From Chitinophaga sp. XS-30 (GTDB taxonomy: Bacteria; Bacteroidota; Bacteroidia; Chitinophagales; Chitinophagaceae), in contig NZ_CP043006.1 in assembly GCF_008086345.1 (NCBI RefSeq), positions 3,718,032-3,782,031 of the forward strand: DNA of 64,000 bases, read 5' to 3'. The notes under the pieces are model-generated. The model worked only from the letters and a program-made list of their open reading frames with translations, had not been told where the DNA came from and ran no database searches. How positions within the stretch are numbered: position 1 is the first letter of the stretch; every line of letters starts with the position of its first letter. Position numbers and translations under genes: made by a program. This document shows, in pieces, positions 1 through 8,815 of the stretch.

Positions 1-1029
1 GATGCCCAGGTGTCCTGGGAGGAAACAAAAGGAGTGGATGCAGGGCTGGAATTCAGCGTGCTGCGGCGAAGACTGTCAGTAGAAGCCACCTATTACAACA
101 AGGTATCGAATGTGTACATCCCGGTGACCCTCGTGGCGCTGGCAGGTGATAATGACAACTCGGTATATTCCAGGGCTGCGGATGTAAGCAACAAGGGCGT
201 TGAACTAAATCTGAACTGGAAGGACAAGGTGAATGGGCACTTTAGCTATTTTGCCGGTTTCAATATTACTTTCAACAGGAACAATGTGGAAAATGTAAAA
301 GGGGCTTTGCAGTTGAGAGGAGGGAGCCTTAGCAATGGAGAAATTGTGACCTATACCGTACCCGGCCGCGAAATAGGCAGCTTCTGGGTGTATGAAGTGG
401 CGGGCATCTTTAAAACGCAGGAGGAAGTAGACGCAACCGCAGCCAAAATAACCGGCAGTAAACCGGGCGATTTCATTTACACTGATGTAAACAAGGATGG
501 TATGATCACTGACCTCGACCGGGTATTTGTGGGGTCTTACCAGCCGAAAACCTATTTCGGGTTGAATGCAGGCTTCACCTGGAAGAACCTGGATCTCAGC
601 ATCGATTGCTATGGTAATTACGGCAACAAAATATACAACGGCAAAAAAGCGGTCCGCATCGGTAATGACAACATAGAACTTGCCCGGGCAGAGGGGAGAT
701 GGACGCCTGATAACATCAATGCCACTGTGCCCCGTGCATCCAATACTATTCCCAAACCATCCACTTATTATGTGGAATCAGGAGATTTCTTCCGGATCAA
801 CAATATCACGACAGGGTACAATATTCCGTCCCGCAACTGGAATATCGGGATCACCTCGCTGAGGATATTCGCCTCAACACAAAACCCGGTGATATTTAAA
901 CAGTTCAGCGGGTTTACTCCCGAGCTGCCGGGCCTTTCCGGGAGCAATAACGGTATCCACTCAGGTATAGAATTGGGTATCTACCCGGTTTCCACTACGT
1001 ACATGTTTGGTATCAATGCTTCATTCTAA
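1..1029 (+). CDS. SusC-like TonB-dependent outer membrane transporter, C-terminal part
   Basis: This is the last 342 codons of a SusC/RagA-type transporter; the reading frame is open from base 1, so the gene begins outside the window. The product would be the beta-barrel that imports oligosaccharides across the outer membrane using TonB energy. Visible are the WEETKG motif near the beginning (typical of SusC barrels), a periplasmic-turn stretch with GDFIYTDVNKDGMITDLDR, which is the usual calcium-loop-like signature, and a terminal aromatic barrel strand ending in Phe (GINASF). The SusD gene follows after 12 bases, the normal SusC-SusD arrangement, and a GH144-like enzyme comes next. Substrate is not readable from this piece; the neighbour suggests a beta-glucan. 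Family assignment is very safe, the N-terminal architecture unknown. Confidence 0.95.
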   Translation, partial: DAQVSWEETKGVDAGLEFSVLRRRLSVEATYYNKVSNVYIPVTLVALAGDNDNSVYSRAADVSNKGVELNLNWKDKVNGHFSYFAGFNITFNRNNVENVKGALQLRGGSLSNGEIVTYTVPGREIGSFWVYEVAGIFKTQEEVDATAAKITGSKPGDFIYTDVNKDGMITDLDRVFVGSYQPKTYFGLNAGFTWKNLDLSIDCYGNYGNKIYNGKKAVRIGNDNIELARAEGRWTPDNINATVPRASNTIPKPSTYYVESGDFFRINNITTGYNIPSRNWNIGITSLRIFASTQNPVIFKQFSGFTPELPGLSGSNNGIHSGIELGIYPVSTTYMFGINASF

Positions 1030-1041
1030 AAACGGAACTTT

Positions 1042-2550
1042 ATGAAAAACGGGATCAATATATCCACTATCATTATAGGCATCGCTGCTGCGCTAACGAT
1101 CAGCGCATGCAGCAAAAGCTGGCTCAATCCGGCTGTACCGGGCGAGTTTACGGCAACAGACAGCACGTTCATCGATCCGGCGAACGCCGTCAAGTTCGTT
1201 AACGCCTGTTATACCCAATTGCTGACCTGGGACCAGTCTGGTTTTGCCTGGGTGGGTGTTACCAGCATCACTTCGGATGATGCGGACAAAGGCAGTGCCC
1301 CCGGCGATCTGGGAACCGATAAAGATCAGCTTGATAATCTTACCTACTCGTCCACTACACCATCTTTCCGCTCTTTATGGCGCAGTAATTCGCAGGGCAT
1401 TTCCCGCTGCAACCAGGCATTGGCCAATGTGCCGAAATTCCAGATCACGGATGCCCTGAAAAGCAGGTTGAGAGGGGAGGCCTTGTTCCTGCGCGCTTTT
1501 TATTATTTCAATATGGTCCGGTCGTTCGGTGACGTGCCGATCGTAGATACGGTTGTAAATGCTGAAAACCCGGCTGACCTGGAGAAGATCAACAGCCGTC
1601 GGCCTGTGGCGGATGTGTATGCATTTATCGAGTCCGATCTTAACCTGGCATTGAGCCTGCTGCCTGGTAAAGAAGCGTATGACGCTGCGGACCTCGGGCG
1701 CGCCACAAAAGGGGCTGCCGCTGCATTATTGGCCAAGGTCAGCATGTACCAGCAGAAATGGGACCAGGTGTTGCTGCTCACGGATGATATCATCGATGGT
1801 ACTTACGGCGCGTATGCGCTGGTTCCTGATTATGCGACCATATGGCGGGAGGTAGGCGAGAACAACGCCGAGTCACTATTTGAGATACAAAGCAAGGGTA
1901 CTGCACCTTTTGCTGCCGTGCAGCAATATTCCCAGGTGCAGGGCATCCGGGGCGGGACTTTTAATGCAGGGGCGCAGGTGTTCACCGGCTGGGGCTTCAA
2001 TTCTGTCAGTGAAGACCTCTACAACGCCTATGAAAATGGCGATGTGCGGCGAAAAGCCACCATCATGAGCATCGGGGATACCCTGTTCGATGGCGTAATC
2101 ATCATCAACGCCGCCAATCCCCGTTACAACTACAAGGCATATGTCAGCAGAACGCAGGAAACCTATGGCAATACCACCAGCACCGCCAACAAGAATGTGC
2201 GGATACTGCGCATGGGCGAAGTGTACCTGATGAATGCGGAGGCTGCCAATGAACTCGGGCAGGCTTCAAAAGCACAGTTTTCTTTAAACGCAGTGCGGAA
2301 CCGCGCCGGATTGGCCAATACACCGGCGGCTTCACAAACAGATCTGCGCAGCGCTATCTGGAAAGAACGCCGTGTGGAACTGGCGATGGAGCATGACCGC
2401 TTCTATGACCTCGTTCGCCAGGGACGCGCCGGAGAAGTCATGAGAGCGCATGGCAAGGCTTTTGTGGACGGCAAGCATGAGGTATTCCCGGTGCCCCAGG
2501 ATGAAATTTATGCCAGCGATTACAAGCTGATGCAAAACAGCGGATATTGA
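1042..2550 (+). CDS. SusD/RagB-like surface glycan-binding lipoprotein
   Basis: This 502-residue SusD-family lipoprotein should cap the SusC barrel encoded just upstream and capture glycan at the cell surface. A signal peptide ends in a lipobox with the lipidated Cys at residue 23 (TISAC). SusD hallmarks are present: a middle stretch with RGEALFLRAFYYFNMVRSFGDVP, in which the LRA-YF-RxFGxVP pattern belongs to the TPR-like core, and the C-terminal WKERRVELAMEHDRFYDLVRQ box. The length fits the family (usually 480-600). It lies 12 bases after the SusC stop and is probably cotranscribed with it. The start is the ATG directly before the signal peptide. Substrate cannot be read from SusD sequence alone. 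Confidence 0.96.
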   Translation: MKNGINISTIIIGIAAALTISACSKSWLNPAVPGEFTATDSTFIDPANAVKFVNACYTQLLTWDQSGFAWVGVTSITSDDADKGSAPGDLGTDKDQLDNLTYSSTTPSFRSLWRSNSQGISRCNQALANVPKFQITDALKSRLRGEALFLRAFYYFNMVRSFGDVPIVDTVVNAENPADLEKINSRRPVADVYAFIESDLNLALSLLPGKEAYDAADLGRATKGAAAALLAKVSMYQQKWDQVLLLTDDIIDGTYGAYALVPDYATIWREVGENNAESLFEIQSKGTAPFAAVQQYSQVQGIRGGTFNAGAQVFTGWGFNSVSEDLYNAYENGDVRRKATIMSIGDTLFDGVIIINAANPRYNYKAYVSRTQETYGNTTSTANKNVRILRMGEVYLMNAEAANELGQASKAQFSLNAVRNRAGLANTPAASQTDLRSAIWKERRVELAMEHDRFYDLVRQGRAGEVMRAHGKAFVDGKHEVFPVPQDEIYASDYKLMQNSGY

Positions 2551-2563
2551 AAGTATAACATCC

Positions 2564-2602
2564 GCAGGACCGGATGGCCCTTTGATGGCGCCCCGGTCCT
2601 GC
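2564..2602 (+). terminator. Intercistronic hairpin between SusD and GH144-like gene
   Basis: A perfect 10-base inverted repeat (GCAGGACCGG at 2564-2573 and CCGGTCCTGC at 2593-2602) encloses a 19-base loop that can pair further. Only a weak T run follows. It sits in the 62-base gap after the SusD stop. It could be a partial terminator or an RNA-processing or stability element separating high SusCD from lower enzyme expression. Confidence 0.5.
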
Positions 2603-2612
2603 TTAATATGAA

Positions 2613-3977
2613 ATGATCGTGAAAAAAATATGGATAATCCTATGTGCAGGGATTGCTTTTCAAACAGGTTGTGCCAGCGCCTCGCAGCAATCCCCCGCAC
2701 TCTCCCCGCCGCCGCCCGGGCAGGTCATACCTGCAGATTCACTGGACAAATTTCCGCGTATCAGCGATGAGGCATTATTGACGAAAGTGCAGCAACAGAC
2801 CTTCCGTTACTTCTGGGATTTTGGACACCCCGTCAGTGGCCTGGCGCGGGAGCGGAATACATCGGGTGATGTGGTGACTTCCGGTGGTTCCGGCTTTGGC
2901 ATCATGGCTATCATCACCGGCATACACCGCAATTTCATCACGCGGGCAGAAGGTCTTTCCCGCTTGCAGCGGATCACCAGCTTCCTCAGGAATGAGGCGC
3001 AGACATTCCACGGTGCTTTCCCTCATTGGCTGAACGGAGCCACTGGCGCTGCCGTTGCCTTCAGCGCAAAAGACAATGGTGCTGATCTCGTGGAAACATC
3101 ATACCTGCTGCAAGGCCTGTTGTGTGCGCGCCAGTACTTCAATGGCGCGGATGAAGGGGAAACCACGCTGCGGAAAGATATTGACGCATTATGGAATGCC
3201 GTGGAATGGAGCTGGTTCCGAAAGAACGCTGAAGAAGTGCTTTACTGGCACTGGAGCCCGGATTATGGATGGGAAATGAACCATCCTGTCCGCGGCTGGA
3301 ATGAATGCCTGATCACCTACGTGCTGGCCGCGTCTTCCAACACTTATCCCATACCGGCAGGCGTGTATCACAATGGCTGGGCCCGTAACGGAGCCATGCG
3401 GAACAATAACACCTATCACGGCATCCAGCTACCGCTGGGCCCTGCATACGGTGGCCCACTGTTCTTTGCGCACTACTCTTTCCTGGGCATTGATCCGAAT
3501 GGTTTGAAGGATGCTTATGCTGACTACTTCAGCCAGCAAAAGAATCACGCGCTCATCAACTACCAGTATTGCAGGGCTAACCCCAAAAACAATGGCTACA
3601 GCGAGCGGTGCTGGGGGCTGACAGCGAGTGATATACCGAATGGCTACACAGCCAGTTCGCCCACGAATGATCGCGGCGTAATCGCGCCCACGGCGGCCTT
3701 GTCATCCTTCCCCTATACACCAGCCGAATCCATGCAGGCATTGCATTACTTTTATTATAAGCGGGGAGACAAACTTTGGAAGGAATACGGCTTTGTGGAT
3801 GCCTTTTCACCAAAGGAGGGATGGTATGCCGGTTCTTTCCTTGCCATCGATCAGGGGCCCATCATTGTAATGATAGAGAACTATCGCAGCGGATTGTTTT
3901 GGGAACTGTTCATGAAGTGCCCGGAAGTGCAGCGGGGGTTAAAGAGCCTGGGGTTTAGCAGTCCGGGTATTCCATAA
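2613..3977 (+). CDS. GH144-type (glucoamylase-like fold) lipoprotein, putative beta-1,2-glucanase
   Basis: This 454-residue lipoprotein (lipobox FQTGC, Cys20, then a proline-rich linker) carries one glycoamylase-like (alpha/alpha)6-barrel over residues about 50-450. The start of the domain, TFRYFWDFGHPVSGLARER, and the following GGSGFGIMAI are characteristic of this family. The known members, classified GH144 and founded on an endo-beta-1,2-glucanase from Chitinophaga, cleave beta-1,2-glucans; a Parabacteroides member releases sophorose in exo mode. Endo versus exo action cannot be told here. It follows a SusC/SusD pair on the same strand after a hairpin, consistent with a beta-glucan utilisation locus whose earlier genes lie outside the window. 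The ATG at 2613 is preferred because the ATG at 2608 hits a stop after one codon. Confidence 0.85.
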   Translation: MIVKKIWIILCAGIAFQTGCASASQQSPALSPPPPGQVIPADSLDKFPRISDEALLTKVQQQTFRYFWDFGHPVSGLARERNTSGDVVTSGGSGFGIMAIITGIHRNFITRAEGLSRLQRITSFLRNEAQTFHGAFPHWLNGATGAAVAFSAKDNGADLVETSYLLQGLLCARQYFNGADEGETTLRKDIDALWNAVEWSWFRKNAEEVLYWHWSPDYGWEMNHPVRGWNECLITYVLAASSNTYPIPAGVYHNGWARNGAMRNNNTYHGIQLPLGPAYGGPLFFAHYSFLGIDPNGLKDAYADYFSQQKNHALINYQYCRANPKNNGYSERCWGLTASDIPNGYTASSPTNDRGVIAPTAALSSFPYTPAESMQALHYFYYKRGDKLWKEYGFVDAFSPKEGWYAGSFLAIDQGPIIVMIENYRSGLFWELFMKCPEVQRGLKSLGFSSPGIP

Positions 3978-4012
3978 ACCTTGTAGCCGTGGATGTTGAC
4001 CGAATGGGGGGG

Positions 4013-4037
4013 CGTTGCGGGGCAAGACGCCGCAACG
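4013..4037. repeat. Inverted repeat in intergenic space
   Basis: CGTTGCGG at 4013-4020 pairs perfectly with CCGCAACG at 4030-4037 around a 9-base loop, preceded by a run of seven G. It lies between the convergent GH144 gene and the degraded gene at 4055-4477. No T tract follows on either strand, so terminator function is uncertain. Confidence 0.5.
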
Positions 4038-4054
4038 ATCCCTTCCCCGTGGAA

Positions 4055-4477
4055 TTAATGTTGGGCTTTTTCCATGTTGCCCAGCTTCGTCTCCATCAAT
4101 TCCAGCCGCTTTTCCAGTTTCATGTATTTATCATCTTGTTCCATGATGTACAGGGTAAGCTCTTCGATCTTTTTTACCTGCTCTTTATTGACTTCCCCAA
4201 GGTCGATGCCATTTCTGCTTACTTCGTCCGCCGAAGGTATGCCCGGCAGGTGTTTGTTTTTCCGGATGAAGGCAGCCAGGTCCTTCAGGGCAGGGAGCTT
4301 GTAATCTTCATGAAATACATAATCGGGCCAGCCTGACTGGGTAACTTTGACCTTTTTTTGGCAAAGATATCGCCATTGACGGCGAGTTTGGCCTGGGGCG
4401 TGGTGGTGCCGATGCCAACGTTCCCGCCATTGAGGAAGGAGACGCCGGTGCTGGCCAGTTGCACTTCCGTCAAACAT
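4055..4477 (-). pseudogene. Frameshifted remnant of a tail-fibre-like / cell-surface structural protein
   Basis: Two minus-strand frames together give one recognisable C-terminal module common in Bacteroidota surface proteins annotated as tail-fibre-like. The upstream frame (down from about 4473) encodes FLNGGNVGIGTTTPQAKLAV followed by NGDIFAKK. The other frame (4055 to about 4350) continues with VKVTQSGWPDYVF, the KHLPGIPSADEV box and a C-terminal coiled coil (KKIEELTLYIMEQDDKYMKL). The two join at a run of seven A, so one indel in the homopolymer broke the gene. The usual long N-terminal part is missing: only about 130 residues remain, opened by a TTG or by an out-of-frame ATG at 4477. Either a true pseudogene or, for the indel only, a sequencing error; truncation stands in both cases. 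Confidence 0.75.
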
Positions 4478-4577
4478 ACATATAATTTGTATGATTTCGG
4501 AGGTGGGAAAAGCCTTGGCCGGAAGACGGCTTACAAATCCTTTCCCGCAATCCCGAAATTTGATTATCTTTTTAATC

Positions 4578-6413
4578 ATGAGAAGACCTAACAGGAAACC
4601 GGGAGAACCGGATGTGAGCTTTAAAGAAAGAATGGCGGCGCTACGGAATCTGCCGGCCTTTTTCCGCCTGGTCTGGCAGACCAGTCCCTGGCTTACGGCC
4701 GGGAACGCTTTGCTTCGCGCTATCCAGTCCGCCATGCCGCTGGCGATGTTATATACCGGTAAACTGATCCTCGATGAAGTGGTGCGCATGACCCAGTTGT
4801 CCGGTGACCAGAGTTACCGGTATCTATGGGAGCTAGTCGGGCTGGAATTCGGACTGGTGGTTATCACCAGCGCACTGAGCCGTATGATCACGCTGGCTGA
4901 CGGGTTGTTGGGAGAGCAGGTGGCCAACTATACTTCTGTGCGTATCATGCAGCATGCGGCGATGCTGGACCTCGACCAGTTTGAGGATTCCACTTTTTAC
5001 GACAAGCTTGAACGCGCCCGCCAGCAGACCCAGGGGCGTACGGTATTATTGTCGCAAGTGCTTGGCCAGGTGCAGGACCTGATCACGATGGGTTTTCTTG
5101 CCGCGGGGTTGCTTGCTTTCAGTCCCTGGCTGATACTGCTGCTGCTGGTATCTGTTTTGCCGGCATTTTTTTCGGAGACCTGGTTTAATGACAAGTTCTA
5201 CGCGCTGGCATGGGGGCAGACCTCCGACCGCCGGGAGCTGGACTACATCCGCTATATCGGCGCCAGCGATGAAACCGTGAAGGAGGTGAAGATATTCAAC
5301 CTGTCGGATTACCTGGTGGGGCGGTTCAGGAAGTTGTCCGACAAATTTTACCACGACAAGAAACGTTTGTCCGTACGATACCATTCCTGGGCGGTATTTT
5401 TTGCCGTCATCGGAGGAGTAGGGTATTACACTGCCTATGTTTTTATCATTCTTGATACGGTGCGCGGGAACCTGAGCATAGGGGACCTTGCTTTCCTGGG
5501 CGGGTCTTTCCGGCAGTTGAGAGGCGTGCTGGAAGGCGTGCTGATCCGTTTCACCAGTGTAACACAGGGGGCGATCTACTTGCGGGACCTGTTCGAGTTC
5601 TTCGAGATACAACCGCGCATTGTACAGCCGGAGCAGGCAAGGCCTTTCCCACGACCAATCCGCGAAGGATTTGTATTTGAGAATGTAGGGTTTAAATATC
5701 TGAATGCAGAACGATGGGCGAACCGTCATCTGAATTTCACATTGCATGCCGGTGAAAAACTGGCGCTGGTGGGAGAGAACGGCGCCGGTAAAACGACATT
5801 GGTAAAACTGCTGGCCCGCCTGTACGATCCTGTGGAGGGCCGCATTTTACTGGACGGGCATGATCTGCGGGAATATGATCTTGCAGAACTTCGCACGCAG
5901 GTAGGCGTGATCTTCCAGGATTTTCAGCGTTACCAGATGACGGTATCGCAAAATATCGCCGTCGGCAATATCGGTGAGTTGGATAATGAAGCCATGATCG
6001 CCGGCGCTGCGCGTAAAAGCATGGCCGATGAACTGGCGCAGCGGTTGCCCGGGAAATATGGGCAGATGCTTGGCCGCCGTTTCCATCAGGGCGTGGAACT
6101 GTCCGGCGGTGAATGGCAGAAGATCGCACTGGCGAGGGCCTATATGAAAAATGCACAGTTGCTGATACTGGATGAACCTACTGCAGCGCTGGATGCGCGG
6201 GCGGAGTATGAAGTTTTCCTGCGTTTTGCCGACCTTACAAAAGGGAAATCCGCGGTGTTGATATCGCATCGTTTTTCTACGGTGAGAATGGCTGATCGTA
6301 TTCTTGTGCTGGAGCAGGGCGAACTGAAAGAGATCGGCAGCCATGATGAGTTGTTGGCGCTTGGAGGCCGTTATGCTGAATTATTTCAGTTGCAGGCGCA
6401 GGGCTATCGATGA
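4578..6413 (+). CDS. ABC transporter, fused permease and ATPase (exporter type)
   Basis: This 611-residue half-transporter of the MsbA/MdlB exporter class would work as a homodimer in the inner membrane. The N-terminal half (to about residue 310) has several membrane segments, for example around GFLAAGLLAFSPWLILLLLV. The C-terminal ATPase is complete: Walker A GENGAGKTT at 399-407, ABC signature LSGGEWQK from 508, Walker B LLILDEP at 528-534, and the H-loop His at 564. Substrate is unknown; lipids, peptides or drugs are all possible. The frame is open upstream to 4491, but the ATG at 4578 gives the usual short basic N-terminus and avoids overlap with the upstream remnant. It stands alone between unrelated genes. 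Confidence 0.93.
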   Translation: MRRPNRKPGEPDVSFKERMAALRNLPAFFRLVWQTSPWLTAGNALLRAIQSAMPLAMLYTGKLILDEVVRMTQLSGDQSYRYLWELVGLEFGLVVITSALSRMITLADGLLGEQVANYTSVRIMQHAAMLDLDQFEDSTFYDKLERARQQTQGRTVLLSQVLGQVQDLITMGFLAAGLLAFSPWLILLLLVSVLPAFFSETWFNDKFYALAWGQTSDRRELDYIRYIGASDETVKEVKIFNLSDYLVGRFRKLSDKFYHDKKRLSVRYHSWAVFFAVIGGVGYYTAYVFIILDTVRGNLSIGDLAFLGGSFRQLRGVLEGVLIRFTSVTQGAIYLRDLFEFFEIQPRIVQPEQARPFPRPIREGFVFENVGFKYLNAERWANRHLNFTLHAGEKLALVGENGAGKTTLVKLLARLYDPVEGRILLDGHDLREYDLAELRTQVGVIFQDFQRYQMTVSQNIAVGNIGELDNEAMIAGAARKSMADELAQRLPGKYGQMLGRRFHQGVELSGGEWQKIALARAYMKNAQLLILDEPTAALDARAEYEVFLRFADLTKGKSAVLISHRFSTVRMADRILVLEQGELKEIGSHDELLALGGRYAELFQLQAQGYR

Positions 6414-6550
6414 TGAGAACGGGGTATGGTAGGCCGGGAGAAACCAGGCACCTTTTTGTTACATGGTGAGATCAGCTGAAAAAATTAATTGCGGCTGCGG
6501 AATGTTCGAAATAACGAGATATTTCCCGTCAAAAGCGATGTGTAAAATTT

Positions 6551-6579
6551 TTTGAACCAGAAAGATAGCTGTAGTTTCG
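6551..6579 (+). promoter_or_regulatory. Possible promoter of the small membrane protein gene
   Basis: TTTG at 6551-6554 and TAGTTTCG at 6572-6579 resemble the Bacteroidota -33/-7 pair (TTTG, TAnnTTTG) with one mismatch and a 17-base spacer, slightly short of the usual 19-21. The ATG lies 21 bases downstream. Confidence 0.3.
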
Positions 6580-6600
6580 ATGTAAATAAATCTGTGTTGT

Positions 6601-6897
6601 ATGTCAGATATTTCAATCGTTCAAAATGCTTCCGCAGTAAAAGTAAGGTCCGGCAAAGCAACCGGCAGCCGCGGAAAAACAGAAGAGTACAAGACCTTCT
6701 CCGTGATGTCTCTGGCTTTCTCCGCCGGCGCCGGTGCAGCCTCATTGACCGGTGGGTTCGTATTGCCGCTGATTGCAAATATGATAAGCGGTCCCATACT
6801 GGTAAAAGTTGTTGGAGAGGCTTTATGTATTGTTGCCTTTGCAGCTGGCGCATACCTCGGATATGCTACCGGAAAGGAGAAGTTTGCCGGGCGTTAA
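6601..6897 (+). CDS. Small hypothetical membrane protein (98 aa)
   Basis: A 98-residue product I do not recognise. The first 40 residues are polar and basic (KVRSGKATGSRGKTEEYK); the rest is two hydrophobic, small-residue-rich stretches at about 42-65 and 72-92, each probably a membrane helix, with glycines (AGAGAASLTGG, GAYLGYATG) spaced as in packed helix pairs. A possible promoter lies upstream. Another small membrane protein follows after 54 bases and may be cotranscribed. Codon use looks like the neighbouring genes. Function unknown. Confidence 0.6.
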   Translation: MSDISIVQNASAVKVRSGKATGSRGKTEEYKTFSVMSLAFSAGAGAASLTGGFVLPLIANMISGPILVKVVGEALCIVAFAAGAYLGYATGKEKFAGR

Positions 6898-6951
6898 CCG
6901 TATTGCAGTAATTATTTTATTCTTTTTACTAATCATCCATTTTTTGTTAAC

Positions 6952-7290
6952 ATGTATGACCTGAACAAAATTTCCGCGGTATCCGCTTTTTTCTTCACTT
7001 TGCTTTTTTTTCTGATCATCGTATTCCGGCAAAAACGATGTGATCGATCGGATCTCGGTTCGTTTGCTACAGTCTTCCTGGCTGGTTCAAATATCCCTGC
7101 GGGAATTTTTCTTTGCTGGTATGTTTTTGATCCCGATCCTGCAGCGATCATTTCCCAAACGAGACTGGCCGGCTTTGAACGGTATTTTTCCTTTGCAGGG
7201 TCTGCCTTGCTGTTTTTGAGTATTGCAGGTATCTGGACGTCCATTAAAACAGCCTTTAAAGGAGAAAATACGGCTCCTCCCGGCAAATGA
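6952..7290 (+). CDS. Hypothetical membrane protein (112 aa)
   Basis: An unrecognised 112-residue protein with three probable membrane helices: residues about 8-26 (ISAVSAFFFTLLFFLIIVF), 40-58 and 80-100 (FSFAGSALLFLSIAGIW). The loop after helix one is basic (RQKRCDRSD). Ends in a short polar tail. Lies between two other small membrane-protein genes on the same strand. No catalytic motif visible. Function unknown. Confidence 0.6.
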   Translation: MYDLNKISAVSAFFFTLLFFLIIVFRQKRCDRSDLGSFATVFLAGSNIPAGIFLCWYVFDPDPAAIISQTRLAGFERYFSFAGSALLFLSIAGIWTSIKTAFKGENTAPPGK

Positions 7291-7359
7291 CAGGATTTTC
7301 TGTGTCATCTCCTGATCTGGATCATATTCCATCATCTGAATCTGCTGTAGTATTGCAAA

Positions 7360-7659
7360 ATGGAAAAGAAAACACCGGCTGCTGTAAAACGCCTTAAATT
7401 CATAGCCTTGCTGGAAGGTATTTCCTTCCTGGTATTACTTTTTATCGCCATGCCGCTGAAATACTTCGCGGAAGAGCCCTGGTTGAACAAACAGGTGGGT
7501 ATGGCTCATGGGGTGTTGTTCGTACTATATGTGATACTGGTCATCGAAGTGAAGATCGCGCTGGACTGGTCTGTGAAAAAGATGCTGATCGCCCTGGGGG
7601 CCTCCATCGTGCCGTTCGGTACATTTTATATCAACGAAAAATGGATGAACCGCAGATAG
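7360..7659 (+). CDS. DUF3817 family integral membrane protein
   Basis: A 99-residue protein matching the DUF3817 pattern: KRLKFIALLEGISFLVLLF near the N-terminus, then PLKY, GMAHGVLFVLYV and a third hydrophobic segment ending in the FGTFYINEKWM tail. Three membrane helices are evident. The family is widespread and uncharacterised. It is followed, convergently, by a DinB-family gene 74 bases away. The start is the only ATG before the first helix. Confidence 0.82.
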   Translation: MEKKTPAAVKRLKFIALLEGISFLVLLFIAMPLKYFAEEPWLNKQVGMAHGVLFVLYVILVIEVKIALDWSVKKMLIALGASIVPFGTFYINEKWMNRR

Positions 7660-7733
7660 CGCACCGTGGGTTATCGCCACTATGCACCATCTACGGTCAG
7701 AATCTGCATGCATTAACCTGTCTTGACGGGGTT

Positions 7734-8225
7734 TTACTGTTCGTCTGCGCTCGGCCCGTAACTACCGGGGATCGGGATATCCAGCAGGCGCAGGTACACC
7801 CCCAGCTGTGCCCGGTGATGCACGATCTGGCAATAGGTGGTCCTGATCATCTCCGATTTCGGCGTAGCGGAATATATTTCGTTGCCTGAGCGAAGCGTCC
7901 AGGTGTCGCCGAATTTTGCTTCATCAGCCGTAGCCAAGCCATTAAGGCCGTCTTCCAGTGATTTTTCGAAGTATGCCAGTAACTCGCTGGAATTGTTGAT
8001 CCGTACAGGCTGATATGGACTGGTTGCGAAGTCCAGCTCATCTGTATTGACCACCATCGGTACCCAGGTGGGGAGTTCCGCAACGTGCGTGGCCAGTGTA
8101 CGGAGATCCATACTCCTGGGGTGCGGGCGCCAGTCGTACTTGTCTTCAGGAACGCGGGACAGCATTTTACGGGTTGTTTGTGCTTCTTGCTCCATTTCTT
8201 TCAGGAGTGCAGGAATAGTTGCCAT
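7734..8225 (-). CDS. DinB-fold protein
   Basis: This 163-residue protein has the four-helix DinB/YfiT fold. Candidate metal-binding histidines are in THVAEL in the second helix and in IVHHRAQLGVYLRLLDIPIP near the C-terminus, the classic HHRGQ-like end of the family. Members are metal-dependent thiol transferases or of unknown function. It begins at the ATG at 8225 (MATIPALLKEM). It is divergent from the lipoprotein/AraC pair, sharing a 124-base upstream region. A second, quite different DinB-fold gene lies at 9718. Confidence 0.88.
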   Translation of the reverse strand: MATIPALLKEMEQEAQTTRKMLSRVPEDKYDWRPHPRSMDLRTLATHVAELPTWVPMVVNTDELDFATSPYQPVRINNSSELLAYFEKSLEDGLNGLATADEAKFGDTWTLRSGNEIYSATPKSEMIRTTYCQIVHHRAQLGVYLRLLDIPIPGSYGPSADEQ

Positions 8226-8349
8226 TATCGTAATTTTTTTTGTTGATACAAAGGAACAACCGGGGTTTGACAACCTTATGTCAGTAGTGCGATCGTCCCT
8301 TGAAACTTTTTTTTGCGTAGTTTTATACATCATGTTAAAACATCGATAT

Positions 8350-8814
8350 ATGAAAAATGCAATCGCCACGATCCTGACCTTTTCCGTTATTGCGGCCGCC
8401 TGTAACGGAGGCTCCGGCAAAAAAGAGGCTGTGAATGATTCCCTGCCGGCAGAAGCGGCCCTGGCCTCAGGCACGGCCTGCTACCTCAAAGCGGTGGGGC
8501 GGGATACCTTCCGGTTGCAGCTGGTGATCAATGACGAACAGGTGGCTGGCCAGCTGGATTATGACTTTCATGAAAAGGATAAAAGCAGCGGTACCCTTAC
8601 CGGTGTGCTGCAGGACAATATTCTCCGGGCCAGTTACAGCTACCAGAGCGAAGGCATGAACAGTGTGAGACCGGTGATATTCAAACTGATGGGAGATCAG
8701 GTATATGAGGCGCAGGCGGATAATTTCGATGACAAGGGCGTGCCGGTTTACCCCGAAGCAAATGAGCAGCTGAGATTCGAGCCATCTCCCTATAACCGGA
8801 AAGATTGCGAATAG
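8350..8814 (+). CDS. Small lipoprotein (154 aa), unknown function
   Basis: A 154-residue predicted lipoprotein: the signal peptide ends at VIAAAC with Cys18, followed by a Gly/Ser/Lys linker. The mature part is a probable beta-rich domain (RDTFRLQLVINDEQVAGQLD, SGTLTGVLQDNILRASYSY) resembling small Bacteroidota lipoproteins of unknown role. The ATG at 8350 is preferred over the one at 8332 because it gives a normal signal peptide. Its stop is separated by one base from the AraC-type regulator start, so the two are almost certainly cotranscribed. Confidence 0.72.
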   Translation: MKNAIATILTFSVIAAACNGGSGKKEAVNDSLPAEAALASGTACYLKAVGRDTFRLQLVINDEQVAGQLDYDFHEKDKSSGTLTGVLQDNILRASYSYQSEGMNSVRPVIFKLMGDQVYEAQADNFDDKGVPVYPEANEQLRFEPSPYNRKDCE

Positions 8815-8815
8815 T

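Noticed and set aside
4491..4577. Extended ABC transporter start (29 more codons)
   Set aside because: The extension has no family similarity and runs into the upstream remnant's 5-prime region; the ATG at 4578 is more natural.
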